Assembly (NCBI GenBank): GCA_963732865.1 | Contig: CAVTBC010000003.1 | Location: 1-64,000, forward strand | Length of the DNA stretch: 64,000 bases | Origin: JADLGL01 sp963732865 | GTDB lineage: Bacteria > Pseudomonadota > Alphaproteobacteria > Rhizobiales > Kaistiaceae | Direction of reading: 5' to 3' | In this document: piece by piece, positions 55,843 through 64,000 of the stretch | How positions within the stretch are numbered: the first letter of the stretch is position 1 | Layout: the number at the start of each line of letters is the position of its first letter | The notes under the pieces: model-generated | What the model saw: only the letters and a program-made list of their open reading frames with translations | The model's database searches: none | Told to the model about the DNA's origin: nothing | Made by a program: the position numbers and the translations under genes

Positions 55843-58808
55843 CCGGTCGGCAGCTTTCCGACGATCTTCGCGAAGACTGCGCGGACGGCGCCTTGCGTCT
55901 CCACGAGATGCGCCTGCAGGCGCGCGAAATCCGGCAGCGCCGTCGCCCGGGCAAGCAGCGCTTTCAGGCCCTCCGGCGCCGTATCGGAGTGGAACGGTTC
56001 GTCGAGGCAGAGCCGGATGATCTGGATCAGGGTCTGGTAGAGGCGAAAGGCCGGAAGCAGGATGTCCGCCTGCGCCCTGCTGAGGAGCTTGGCCTCGGCG
56101 GCCGCCGACAGCGCCGCGTCGGTGCTGGGGTTGAGAAGGCCCGGCTGTTCCCCAGCGTGGCGAAGCTGAAGATATTGGGCGATGAACTCGACATCGATCA
56201 GACCGCCGCGCGCCGTCTTGATGTCCCACGGATCGTCGGCGCCCTTTTCGGTTTCGATCAACCGCCGCATCTCGGTGACGTCTTCTGTCAGCCCCTTTGC
56301 CGGACGTGGTTTCGCCAGGATGCTTCGCATCGCGGCAGTGGCGGCCCGGATCAGTCGCTCGTCCCCGGCGACGAGCCGGGCGCGGGTCAGCGCCAGATGC
56401 TCCCAAGTCCAGGCTTCCGAGGTCTGGTAGGCGATGAAAGAGTCGATATTGGTGGCGAGCGGTCCGGAATTGCCCGAAGGCCGCAGCCGGAAATCGACCT
56501 CATAGAGGCCGCCTTCCGCCGTCGGCGCCGAGAGCGCGGCGACGAGCCGCTGGGTGAGGCGCGCATAATATTGGGCGCCGGCCAGCGGGTGTGCACCATC
56601 CGAGCCGATCGCTCCTTCGGCGAACTGATAGAGGACGATCAGGTCGAGATCGGAGGCCGCCGTCATCTCGCGGCCGCCGAGCTTGCCCATGGCAACGATG
56701 GCGACGCGGCCGCTCGGCATATGGCCGTTCTGCGCTTCCACCATCGCGGCGTCCGCCAGACGCAGCGCCTCGGCAATGAGCAGGTCGGCGAGATCGGAGA
56801 AGGCAGCGCCGGCTCGGCCCATGTCGATCGCCCCGGCGAGAATGCGAATACCGATGAGGAAGCACTGCTCCTGGCCGAAGATGCGCATCCGGTCGAGCGC
56901 ATCCTCATAGGACTTCGCCTCGTCCATCGTCAGCCGCAGATGCTCGGCAAGCGTTGCATGGTCGGGCAATCCCTCCAGGAAAGCCGGTTCGAGGATCGCG
57001 TCGAGCACATGCGGCCGGCGCGTGACGATGTCGGCCATGCGCGGCGCCGAACCGAGGATGTCCGCCAGAAGGGACAGGAGCCAAGGGTTCGAACCGAGCA
57101 GCGCAAAGAGCTGAACCCCCGCTGGAAGGCGGGCAAGGAAACGATCGAAGGCCAACACAGCGGCGTCGCCACGGTCGCGCGCCAGGGCGTCGAGCAGCGC
57201 CGGCGTGACTTCCGTCAACCGTTCGCGCGCCGCCGCCGACCGGGTTGCCGGACAGCGGCCGAAATGCCAGCCGCGGACAATGGTGCTGACCTGCCCTGGA
57301 TCGGCGAAGCCAAGCGCCGCAAGCGTCGCGAGCGTCTCGGGATCGTCCTCGTCGCCGGTAAAAACGAGATTGCCGACGTTCGCCGACAGCGCAGGCGCTT
57401 CCTCGAACAGCTGCGCATAATGGCGCCGCGTCGCCTCCAGCCCCGGCCTGAGCAAGGCTTCGAACGCCGCAACGCTTCCCGTCCGCGCCAGGCGGGCGAC
57501 GCGCAGCAGCCCCTCGTCATCATCCGGAAGGGTGTGCGTCTGCTCGTCGCCGATCATCTGCAGGCGATGCTCGACGATACGGAACAGGCGATAAGAGGCG
57601 GTGAGCTCCTCCGCCGCTGTCTGATCGATCCAGCCGATCTCGGCCAGCGCCGTCAGCATGGCCAGCGTGCCCCTGCCGCGTAGCGCCGGGTTGCGGCCGC
57701 CGGCTATCAGTTGTTGCGTCTGGACGAAGAACTCGATCTCGCGGATGCCGCCGCGGCCAAGCTTGATGTTGTGTCCGGCGACCGCGATCGAAGCGTGGCC
57801 GCGATGATCGTGGATCTGCCGCTTGATCGAATGGATATCGGCGATGGCGGCGTAGTCGAGATATTTGCGCCAGATGAAGGGTGATAGCTCTTTCAGGAAA
57901 GCCTCGCCGGCGGCGATGTCGCCGGCAACCGGCCGGGCCTTGATGAGCGCCGCCCGTTCCCAATTCTGGCCATGCACCTCGTAGTAGAGCAGCGCCGCCG
58001 GAACCGAGATGGCAACCGCCGTGGAACCGGGGTCGGGCCGCAGCCGAAGGTCGGTGCGCAGCACCATCCCGTCGGCGGTGTGTTCCTGTAATATCCGGAT
58101 CAGCGATTGCGTCAGGCGGATGAAAAGCTTCGCCGGCTCGGTATCGGGCGGGATCGCTGCCGCCTCCGGGTCGAACAAGGCAATCAGATCGACGTCGCTC
58201 GAATAGTTCAGCTCGTTGCCGCCGAGCTTGCCCATCGCCAGCACGATCCAACCGCACCCTTTCTGCGGCGCGGACGGATTGGGCAGGCGGATGTGGCCGG
58301 CCACATGTTCCTTGACGAGCGCCATTGAGGCGGCGGCACCAATCGCAGCCTCGGCAAAGGACGACAGCGCCGCCATCGACTGCCCGATATCCCAGACCAT
58401 GCCGAGATCGGCGAGCGCGACGAGGAGCGCGAGTTCGGCCCGGCTTTGGCGAAGCGTCGCCATCGCCTCCTCCTCGGGCTGTTTCCAGCATTCCTCGGTG
58501 GTCGTGCGGATGACCGCCAGCCGCGTATCGGGCGCATCGTCCAGCACGCGCAGCAGCCGGCGCGGATCATCGAGGATGAGGCGGCGGAGAAAGGGGGAAA
58601 GGTCCATGACGGCAGCCAGGAACCCGGCAAGCGGTTCCTCGGCGAGGATGGCGGCGATGGCTTTCGCCACTTCCGCCTCCTGTCCGGCAGCGGCCAGTTC
58701 GCCGCGCCACTTTGCGGCGGCGGCGGCATCGAGCGGGTGGAGGTCGGGGTTGATGGCGCGGCGGAGGATTGTCGGCTTTGCGGCCTCGTCCTGCGCCGGC
58801 CGGCTCAC
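55839..58808 (-). CDS. glnE: Glutamine synthetase adenylyltransferase/adenylyl-removing enzyme
   Basis: GlnE adds AMP to, or removes it from, glutamine synthetase in response to nitrogen status through PII. The 989-residue protein has two nucleotidyltransferase modules. The first holds GKLGGNELNYSSDVDL at about residues 193-208; the second holds GKLGGREMTAASDLDL at about 706-721. Both keep the paired Asp residues. GTG at 58808 overlaps the stop of the kinase gene upstream (GTGA), so the two are coupled. Its stop overlaps the convergent PAS kinase gene. Confidence 0.95.
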   Translation of the reverse strand: MSRPAQDEAAKPTILRRAINPDLHPLDAAAAAKWRGELAAAGQEAEVAKAIAAILAEEPLAGFLAAVMDLSPFLRRLILDDPRRLLRVLDDAPDTRLAVIRTTTEECWKQPEEEAMATLRQSRAELALLVALADLGMVWDIGQSMAALSSFAEAAIGAAASMALVKEHVAGHIRLPNPSAPQKGCGWIVLAMGKLGGNELNYSSDVDLIALFDPEAAAIPPDTEPAKLFIRLTQSLIRILQEHTADGMVLRTDLRLRPDPGSTAVAISVPAALLYYEVHGQNWERAALIKARPVAGDIAAGEAFLKELSPFIWRKYLDYAAIADIHSIKRQIHDHRGHASIAVAGHNIKLGRGGIREIEFFVQTQQLIAGGRNPALRGRGTLAMLTALAEIGWIDQTAAEELTASYRLFRIVEHRLQMIGDEQTHTLPDDDEGLLRVARLARTGSVAAFEALLRPGLEATRRHYAQLFEEAPALSANVGNLVFTGDEDDPETLATLAALGFADPGQVSTIVRGWHFGRCPATRSAAARERLTEVTPALLDALARDRGDAAVLAFDRFLARLPAGVQLFALLGSNPWLLSLLADILGSAPRMADIVTRRPHVLDAILEPAFLEGLPDHATLAEHLRLTMDEAKSYEDALDRMRIFGQEQCFLIGIRILAGAIDMGRAGAAFSDLADLLIAEALRLADAAMVEAQNGHMPSGRVAIVAMGKLGGREMTAASDLDLIVLYQFAEGAIGSDGAHPLAGAQYYARLTQRLVAALSAPTAEGGLYEVDFRLRPSGNSGPLATNIDSFIAYQTSEAWTWEHLALTRARLVAGDERLIRAATAAMRSILAKPRPAKGLTEDVTEMRRLIETEKGADDPWDIKTARGGLIDVEFIAQYLQLRHAGEQPGLLNPSTDAALSAAAEAKLLSRAQADILLPAFRLYQTLIQIIRLCLDEPFHSDTAPEGLKALLARATALPDFARLQAHLVETQGAVRAVFAKIVGKLPTG

Positions 58809-60202
58809 GCCGACCCCGCCGCCGGCAGGCGCAAGGTGACAATCAGGCCCGGGGCGGCATCTCCGAGATCGAAGGTGCCATGCGCCAATCTGACCGCCGC
58901 GGAGGCAAGGCTGAGGCCGAGCCCGGTGCCGGGCGTCGAGCGGCTGGCCTCCAGCCGGACAAATCTCTCCTGCACCCTCGCCCGCTCCGTCTCGGGTACG
59001 CCGACGCCATTGTCGGCGACGGTGATGACGACGTCCTTGCCGTCAGAAACAACGGCGATCTTGACCGTGGGCGCGCGCCCGCTGCCCGGCGGCGGCCGGC
59101 CATGCTTGATGGCGTTGTCGACCAGATTGGCAAGCGCCTGGCTGAGGAGTTCGCGGTTGCCGCTCAACGTCACAGGCGTGTCGGCGTCGAGGCTCAGCGC
59201 CACGCCGGCATCCTCGGCCACCGGTTCGTAGAGCTCGAGGACATCGCGCGCGATTTCGGCGGCGTCCATCACACTCATGCTCGCCTCCGGCGGCGTGCCG
59301 GCCTCCAGGCGAGCGATCATCAGCAGCGCGTTGAAGGTGCCGATGAGCTGGTCTGCGTCGTCGATCGTAGACCGCAGGACTTCACGCTGTCGCCCGGTGT
59401 CGGACTTTTCCGCGAGCACCGTCTCGATGCGGTTGCGCATATGCGTTAGCGGCGTCTTCAAATCATGGGCGATATTGTCGGTCACTTCCTTGAGGCCCCG
59501 CAACAGCATTTCGATGCGCTCAAGCATGACGTTGAGGCTGGCGGCCAGACGGTCGAATTCATCGTTCGTGCCGGTGACTTCGAGCCTGCCGGATAGATCA
59601 CCGGTAATGATCCGCCGCGTCGTCGCCGAAATCGAATCGATACGCTTGAGCACCCGCCGGCTGACGAAGAACCAACTTATAGCAGCTAGTCCGATTAGCA
59701 AAACTGCTGCAATAATAAGAGCATAGCGGATGATGATAGCAAAGTGCTCACGCTCGGCGAGGTCCCGGCCGACAAGCAGCAGCATCCCGCCCGACAACCG
59801 GACGACTTGGATGCGGGCCATCTTCTCCTGGCCTTGCTGTGTCTGATAGCCAAGGTCGATCGGGCTCGGGATCGCGCGGGCCAGGGTCGCCGTCGACACC
59901 TGCGTGACGTTGCCGGCGAGGATGTGGCCGGACGAATCGGCCAGGAGGTAGAGGCTCGCTCCCGGCAAATGGCTGCGCTCTTCGATGGCGCTGATGAGAG
60001 CGACGGTTCCGCCGCTGTTCCATGCCGCCGCGAGGTCGGCATATTCATCGGAGATGGCGGTCCTGACCTGCTGATCGAGCAATTGGTTCGCCGCATAGGT
60101 GATGGACACCGCGAAGATCACCGCGAACGCCGAGAACACCGTCAGGTAGATCGCGGACAGTTTGAATGCGGTGGTGGATACGATCCTACCGACGCGTGTC
60201 AC
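58805..60202 (-). CDS. Two-component sensor histidine kinase (HAMP type)
   Basis: This is a 465-residue kinase with an N-terminal helix (about residues 15-38), a periplasmic domain of about 120 residues, a second helix (about 158-178), a HAMP domain (about 178-230), an H-box IAHDLKTPLTHMRN (His near 245), and ATPase motifs LVDNAIKHG, VADNGVGVP and GTGLGLSLA. It starts at GTG 60202, overlapping the response-regulator gene by 17 bases, so the pair is cotranscribed. The regulator is on the same strand upstream and is likely its partner. Confidence 0.9.
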   Translation of the reverse strand: MTRVGRIVSTTAFKLSAIYLTVFSAFAVIFAVSITYAANQLLDQQVRTAISDEYADLAAAWNSGGTVALISAIEERSHLPGASLYLLADSSGHILAGNVTQVSTATLARAIPSPIDLGYQTQQGQEKMARIQVVRLSGGMLLLVGRDLAEREHFAIIIRYALIIAAVLLIGLAAISWFFVSRRVLKRIDSISATTRRIITGDLSGRLEVTGTNDEFDRLAASLNVMLERIEMLLRGLKEVTDNIAHDLKTPLTHMRNRIETVLAEKSDTGRQREVLRSTIDDADQLIGTFNALLMIARLEAGTPPEASMSVMDAAEIARDVLELYEPVAEDAGVALSLDADTPVTLSGNRELLSQALANLVDNAIKHGRPPPGSGRAPTVKIAVVSDGKDVVITVADNGVGVPETERARVQERFVRLEASRSTPGTGLGLSLASAAVRLAHGTFDLGDAAPGLIVTLRLPAAGSA

Positions 60203-60866
60203 GGATCATGTATCCGGCGCCGCGAACGGTGTGCAGCAAGGAGCTGTCGAAGCCCTTGTCGACCTTTGCCCGCAAGCGCGAAATGTGAACGTCGATGACG
60301 TTGGTCTGCGGATCGAAATGATAGTCCCAGACATTCTCCAGCAGCATGGTGCGGGTAACGACCTTCCCCGCATGCTGCATGAGATATTCGAGGAGGCGGA
60401 ACTCGCGCGGCTGCAACGGGATCGTCTTGCCGCCGCGGGTCACGGAATGCCCCAGCCGGTCGAGCTCAAGATCGCCGACGCGATAGACCATCTCGACTTC
60501 GCCCGGTCGGCGGCGGCGCGCCAGGACTTCGACGCGGGCGAGCAATTCGGAGAAAGAGAACGGCTTCGACAGATAGTCGTCGCTGCCAGACCGGAGGCCG
60601 GTGACACGATCATCGACGCGGCCTAACGCCGACAGGATGAGAACCGGCACGTCATTGCCGGCGTTGCGCAAATCCTCGATCAGCTTGAGGCCGTCACGGC
60701 GCGGCAACATGCGGTCGACGATCAAAACATCATAGTCGCCGGCGGCCGCCATCTCCGCGCCAGTCACCCCGTCCATCGCCTGTTCGGTCAAATGCCCGGC
60801 CTCCCGCAACGCCTTGGCGAGATAGTCGAGCGTCTCCCTATCGTCCTCAACCAGAAGGATGCGCAT
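60186..60866 (-). CDS. OmpR-family response regulator
   Basis: This 226-residue regulator has a receiver domain with the phosphorylation site Asp51 (LIVDRMLPRRDG) and Lys near residue 100 (YLSKPFSF), and a winged-helix DNA-binding domain (about 125-224) with PREFRLLEYLMQHAGKV and HISRLRAKVDKGF. ATG at 60866 is used because upstream codons do not align. It sits between degP and the kinase, which suggests envelope-stress sensing, but no target site is visible. Confidence 0.92.
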   Translation of the reverse strand: MRILLVEDDRETLDYLAKALREAGHLTEQAMDGVTGAEMAAAGDYDVLIVDRMLPRRDGLKLIEDLRNAGNDVPVLILSALGRVDDRVTGLRSGSDDYLSKPFSFSELLARVEVLARRRRPGEVEMVYRVGDLELDRLGHSVTRGGKTIPLQPREFRLLEYLMQHAGKVVTRTMLLENVWDYHFDPQTNVIDVHISRLRAKVDKGFDSSLLHTVRGAGYMIRDTRR

Positions 60867-60905
60867 GGAGGAACCTATATTGACACCTGGCACTGAGGTC
60901 AGCCC

Positions 60906-60947
60906 CAAAAGAAAAACGGCAGGCCGAGGGAGTCACGGCCTGCCGTT
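60906..60947 (-). terminator. Intrinsic terminator of degP
   Basis: On the minus strand an 11-base perfect stem (60937-60947 with 60915-60925) with an 11-base loop is followed by TTTTTCTTTT, within 60 bases of the degP stop. It separates degP from the response-regulator gene. Confidence 0.85.
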
Positions 60948-61004
60948 GGTTACGGGCGGGGGAGCTTGGGGGGGCGACGCGGGAATAGCGCCCCCGCCCG
61001 AACG

Positions 61005-62459
61005 TTAGTCGTTGACCCAAGTGTCAACGGCGAGGAACAGAACCTCTCCATCACGGCGGACCTGGAACAGCATCGATTTGTGCCCGGAATCGCGTGCACT
61101 CTGGATGGCCGTCTGCAGATCGTCAAAGGTGGCGATCGTCGTGTCGTCGACGGCTTCGATCACGTCACCCTGGTGCAGTCCGGCCGCGGCGGCGGTGCCG
61201 TCGGGGTTCATGTCGACGACGGTGATGTCGCCATTGGCAGCCGTGCCGACCTGGAGACCCAGACCGACTTCCGGAGGCTGTTCGCCGGGACCGACCTGAG
61301 CGGTCGTCGGCGTCTGGCCCGGCATCGCCGCGAGCGTCACCGTGATGTCCATCTGTTCGCCATTGCGAATGACGGTCAGGGTGGCTTGCGTGCCCGGATC
61401 CATCGCACCGATGCGGCGGGCAAAGTCGTTGGAGTCGACGACTGCTTCGCCGTTGATGGCGGTGACGACGTCGCGGGTCTGGACACCGGCTTCGGCCGCC
61501 GGATCGCCGGCGATCGGTTCGGTGACCAAGGCGCCGCCAGCATGGTCAAGACCAAGCAGGCCGGCGAGTTGATCGTCGACGCTCTGGATGTGCAGGCCGA
61601 TCCAACCGCGGGTAACCGAACCATGGTCGCGAATGTCGTTGATGACCTTCGATGCGACGTCGGCCGGGATGGCAAAGGCAATACCGATGTTGCCGCCGGT
61701 CGAGGAATAGATCGCCGTGTTAACGCCGATCACCTGGCCGGAAAGGTTGAAGGTCGGGCCGCCCGAATTGCCTTCATTCACCGCCGCGTCGATCTGGATG
61801 TATTCATCGTAGGCGTTGTTGGTGATGCGGCGTTCACGGCCGGAAACGATACCGGCGGTGACCGAGCCGTAGAGGCCGAACGGATTGCCAACGGCGATCG
61901 CCCAATCGCCGACGCGTGCGGGCGTATCGGCGAAGCTCACATAGGTGAAGTCACGGTCGGCATCGACCTTGAGGAGCGCCAGGTCGGTCAGTTCGTCGGT
62001 GCCGATCAGATGCGCCGGATATTGGGTGCCGTCGCTGAGGATGATGGTGAAGGAATCGGCGGAGTCGACGACGTGGTTGTTGGTGACGATGTAGCCGTCA
62101 GCCGAGATGAAGAAGCCTGACCCGAGGCTCTCGGTCGGGACCGTCTGCGGGCCCTGGAAGAAGCGCTCTTCAGGCGAGCCCTGCGGGATCTGATCGAAGC
62201 CGGGAATGCCGGTGCTGACAACACGCTGGCCATGGACCCGGACGGCCACGACTGCCGGCGACACCTGATCCACGACGTCGGCGAAAGTTGGCAGTTGGAC
62301 CGGCTGTTGGATGACGACTGGCTGCGCATTGGCGGCCGATGTCTGAGCCAAGCTGGCGGCGGCGATCGAGCCGGCAAGAGCCAGCGCGATCGCCGTTCCA
62401 GCAAGCGCCCGCCGCCGGAGGGAGGGACGGCTGGCGGGCGTTGGAGAAATCGAATTCAC
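61005..62459 (-). CDS. degP: DegP/Do-family periplasmic serine protease
   Basis: This is a 484-residue HtrA protease that degrades misfolded envelope proteins. An N-terminal export signal (basic RRR, hydrophobic stretch about 20-45) is followed by the protease domain with His129 (NNHVV), Asp159 (TDLALL) and Ser232 (GNSGGP). Two PDZ domains lie at about 265-355 and 385-475. The start is GTG at 62459, with AAGGAG 6 bases upstream. The gene order ccmH, degP, regulator, kinase, glnE suggests a conserved neighbourhood. Confidence 0.95.
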   Translation of the reverse strand: MNSISPTPASRPSLRRRALAGTAIALALAGSIAAASLAQTSAANAQPVVIQQPVQLPTFADVVDQVSPAVVAVRVHGQRVVSTGIPGFDQIPQGSPEERFFQGPQTVPTESLGSGFFISADGYIVTNNHVVDSADSFTIILSDGTQYPAHLIGTDELTDLALLKVDADRDFTYVSFADTPARVGDWAIAVGNPFGLYGSVTAGIVSGRERRITNNAYDEYIQIDAAVNEGNSGGPTFNLSGQVIGVNTAIYSSTGGNIGIAFAIPADVASKVINDIRDHGSVTRGWIGLHIQSVDDQLAGLLGLDHAGGALVTEPIAGDPAAEAGVQTRDVVTAINGEAVVDSNDFARRIGAMDPGTQATLTVIRNGEQMDITVTLAAMPGQTPTTAQVGPGEQPPEVGLGLQVGTAANGDITVVDMNPDGTAAAAGLHQGDVIEAVDDTTIATFDDLQTAIQSARDSGHKSMLFQVRRDGEVLFLAVDTWVND

Positions 62460-62605
62460 AGCAAGTCTCCTTGACGCGAGGAGTCGTTGGTGTCGGCCAG
62501 CGCGTTTCTTGCCGTCGACTTGCTGCGGACTATGCCAGCGCCACCTTACGGCTTGCTGGCCTCCGAATTAAATCTCGGTAATCTTTGGCAGTCTCGGCGT
62601 GATGG

Positions 62606-63082
62606 TTAAGCTTGACCGCCCGTATCGCCGAGAATCTTCTGCAAACGCGCCTCTTCCTCCGACGACAACTCCGCCGGAGCGGCGGCCGCGGAACGGCGTT
62701 TGATGACGCCGAAGGCAAGGATGCCACCGCCGATCAACAGAACGCCGGGAGCGAGCCAGAGGAAAGCGGTAACCGCATTGAATTGCGGTTTGAGCAGAAT
62801 GAATTGTCCGTAGCGCGAGACAAGGAAATCGATGATTTCCCCGTCGGTATCGCCGGCGACAAGGCGCTCGCGCAGCAATATCCTGATCTCCTTCGCAAGG
62901 TCGGCGTTGGAGTCGTCGATCGACTGATTCTGGCAGACGAGGCAGCGCAGTTCCGCCGAAAGGGCGCGGGCGCGCGCCTCAAGTGCCGGATCGGCGAGCA
63001 TTTCATCGGGCAGCACCGCGAAGGCAGGCACCGTCACGCCCACCGCCAAGGCCAACAGGACGGCTGAAAGGAGGCGCCGCAT
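62606..63082 (-). CDS. ccmH: Cytochrome c maturation protein CcmH
   Basis: CcmH (CycL) is a periplasmic, membrane-anchored thiol protein in cytochrome c maturation. The 158-residue protein has a signal peptide, the redox motif LRCLVCQNQ (Cys47, Cys50), and a C-terminal membrane helix (about 100-125). It starts 3 bases after the ccmF stop. The intergenic gap to degP (about 146 bases) holds the probable degP promoter. Confidence 0.94.
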   Translation of the reverse strand: MRRLLSAVLLALAVGVTVPAFAVLPDEMLADPALEARARALSAELRCLVCQNQSIDDSNADLAKEIRILLRERLVAGDTDGEIIDFLVSRYGQFILLKPQFNAVTAFLWLAPGVLLIGGGILAFGVIKRRSAAAAPAELSSEEEARLQKILGDTGGQA

Positions 63083-63085
63083 GTC

Positions 63086-64000
63086 CTATTCCGCCGGGGC
63101 GACGGCGGCTTGCCGACGGCTGCGACGCGGCGCGCCGACGCGAAGCCGGCGGTCGGACAACGACAGGAGCCCGCCCCCGACCATGACCAGAGCACCGAGC
63201 CAGATCAAAGTGACAAGCGGCTTCCAGAGGATATCGACGGTGAGCGTGCCGTTATCGTTGATGTTGCCGGGGGAAATGTAGAGCTGAGACAATCCGACGG
63301 TGTGGATGGCAACTTCGGTGGTGGTGGCCTCGCGCGTTGCATAGAAGCGCTTTTCCGCCAGCATCGTCGTCAGGGTCTCGCCGCGATGGACGACATCGAA
63401 CTGGAATTGCTGTGCGGTGTAGTCGCCGCCGTCATTGCGCGCGGTGCCGCTCAGCGTCACGTCGTAGCCCGCGAGCGTCGCGGTATCGCCGACATGCATG
63501 TCGAGAATATTCTCGCCCGACCAGGTGCTGGCGACGACGAGGCCGAGCACGGTCACGCCGAGGCCGAAATGCGCCACAGTCATCCCCATCGCCGAGCGCG
63601 GCAGACCGATGAGGCGGCGGAATGATAGCGCCAGCGAAACGCGCCCAAGCTGAATGCGCCCGGTAAGCTCCGACAGCGCGCCGAACAGCAGCCAGACCGC
63701 CAGGCCGACGCCAAGGGCGGCCAGAATCTGCGTGAAGCCGGCGATGACACCGACCAGAACCACTGCCAGAAGGGCAAAGCCGAAGGCGGCCATGAGCCGC
63801 TGCGCGGCGGCGTAGAGGTCGCCGCGCTTCCACGCCAGCATCGGACCAAACGGCACCGCCATCAGCAGCGGGACAATCAGCGGCACGAAGGTGACGTTGA
63901 AGAACGGAGGGCCGACCGAAATGGTGTTGCCGGTCAGCGCCTCAATGACAATCGGGTAAAGCGTGCCGACGAGCACGGTAGCGCAGCCCGCAGTCAGGAA
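63086..64000 (-). CDS. ccmF: Heme lyase CcmF, C-terminal part
   Basis: This is the C-terminal 304 residues of CcmF (CycK), the large membrane subunit that attaches heme to cytochrome c. The reading frame is open to the window edge, so the gene continues beyond 64000. Several hydrophobic helices are visible, and the periplasmic segment near the middle contains the family-typical MTVAHFGLGVTVLG and ISPGNINDNG-like stretches. It ends 3 bases before ccmH, as in cytochrome c maturation operons. Confidence 0.9.
   Translation of the reverse strand, partial: FLTAGCATVLVGTLYPIVIEALTGNTISVGPPFFNVTFVPLIVPLLMAVPFGPMLAWKRGDLYAAAQRLMAAFGFALLAVVLVGVIAGFTQILAALGVGLAVWLLFGALSELTGRIQLGRVSLALSFRRLIGLPRSAMGMTVAHFGLGVTVLGLVVASTWSGENILDMHVGDTATLAGYDVTLSGTARNDGGDYTAQQFQFDVVHRGETLTTMLAEKRFYATREATTTEVAIHTVGLSQLYISPGNINDNGTLTVDILWKPLVTLIWLGALVMVGGGLLSLSDRRLRVGAPRRSRRQAAVAPAE

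Noticed and set aside
55893..57683. Very long plus-strand frame of 596 codons opposite glnE
   Set aside because: glnE on the other strand has both nucleotidyltransferase motifs; the antisense frame is Arg-rich and unlike any protein.
60186..62459. Naming the pair beside degP feuPQ
   Set aside because: The domain layout fits many OmpR-type pairs, and I could not match specific residues or gene order to FeuPQ with confidence, so no symbol was given.

Overview
The window looks like a chromosomal segment of a GC-rich alphaproteobacterium, most likely a member of the Hyphomicrobiales (Rhizobiales). The evidence is an Irr-type iron box, a citramalate synthase beside cysS, the rpiA / DUF2059 / gor block, a DUF2865 protein, PdhS/PleC-like histidine kinases, and the ccmF-ccmH-degP-response regulator-kinase-glnE block. 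The genus cannot be fixed from the sequence alone. Genes are tightly packed, with many 4-base stop/start overlaps, and GTG and TTG starts are common.

Positions 1-5640 look accessory. They hold the broken end of a GDP-mannose dehydratase gene, a truncated GDP-fucose synthase gene, about 0.6 kb without a recognisable gene, an iron(III) ABC transporter operon (fbpABC) behind a good Irr box, a decayed serine-recombinase fragment, and a tRNA-Gln. This is the composition expected of an old island edge next to a tRNA.

Positions 5.7-13.2 kb hold EF-P (efp) facing its lysylation genes epmA and epmB (epmB is frameshifted), phosphatidylserine synthase and decarboxylase (pssA, psd), an Atm1-type ABC exporter and a LysM protein. 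Positions 13.3-28.2 kb hold a LOG-family hydrolase, a cysS / DUF559 / GFA / GFA / cimA chain in which the DUF559 gene is bracketed by inverted GC-rich repeats, gltX, an L,D-transpeptidase, nadE, a periplasmic MsrB, and several small or enzyme genes (DUF3144, DMT exporter, DUF971, 2OG oxygenase, extradiol dioxygenase).

Positions 28.2-45.1 kb hold class II DAHP synthase (frameshifted), gor-DUF2059-rpiA facing gph, tRNA-Val with a clear promoter, an alpha/beta hydrolase with a Cys nucleophile, a membrane histidine kinase, a uracil-DNA-glycosylase-like protein, a periplasmic rhodanese (frameshifted), an Lrp regulator, an AlkD-like protein, Mrp/ApbC, a HerA-like ATPase, a membrane-anchored aspartic protease, a TSUP transporter and dusA.

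Positions 45.1-50.6 kb are the most intriguing part: a FeeM-like N-acyl synthase, a GGDEF-EAL c-di-GMP protein, an alpha/beta hydrolase and a divergent SAM methyltransferase lie together, which could be a small signalling module. Positions 50.7-64 kb hold pepN, a PleC-like PAS kinase, glnE, an OmpR-type two-component pair, a DegP protease with a strong terminator, ccmH and the end of ccmF, which runs off the window.

Three otherwise intact housekeeping-type genes (epmB, aroF-like, sseA-like) each carry a single-base frameshift. Because one of them is probably essential, sequencing or assembly indels are at least as likely as true pseudogenes.
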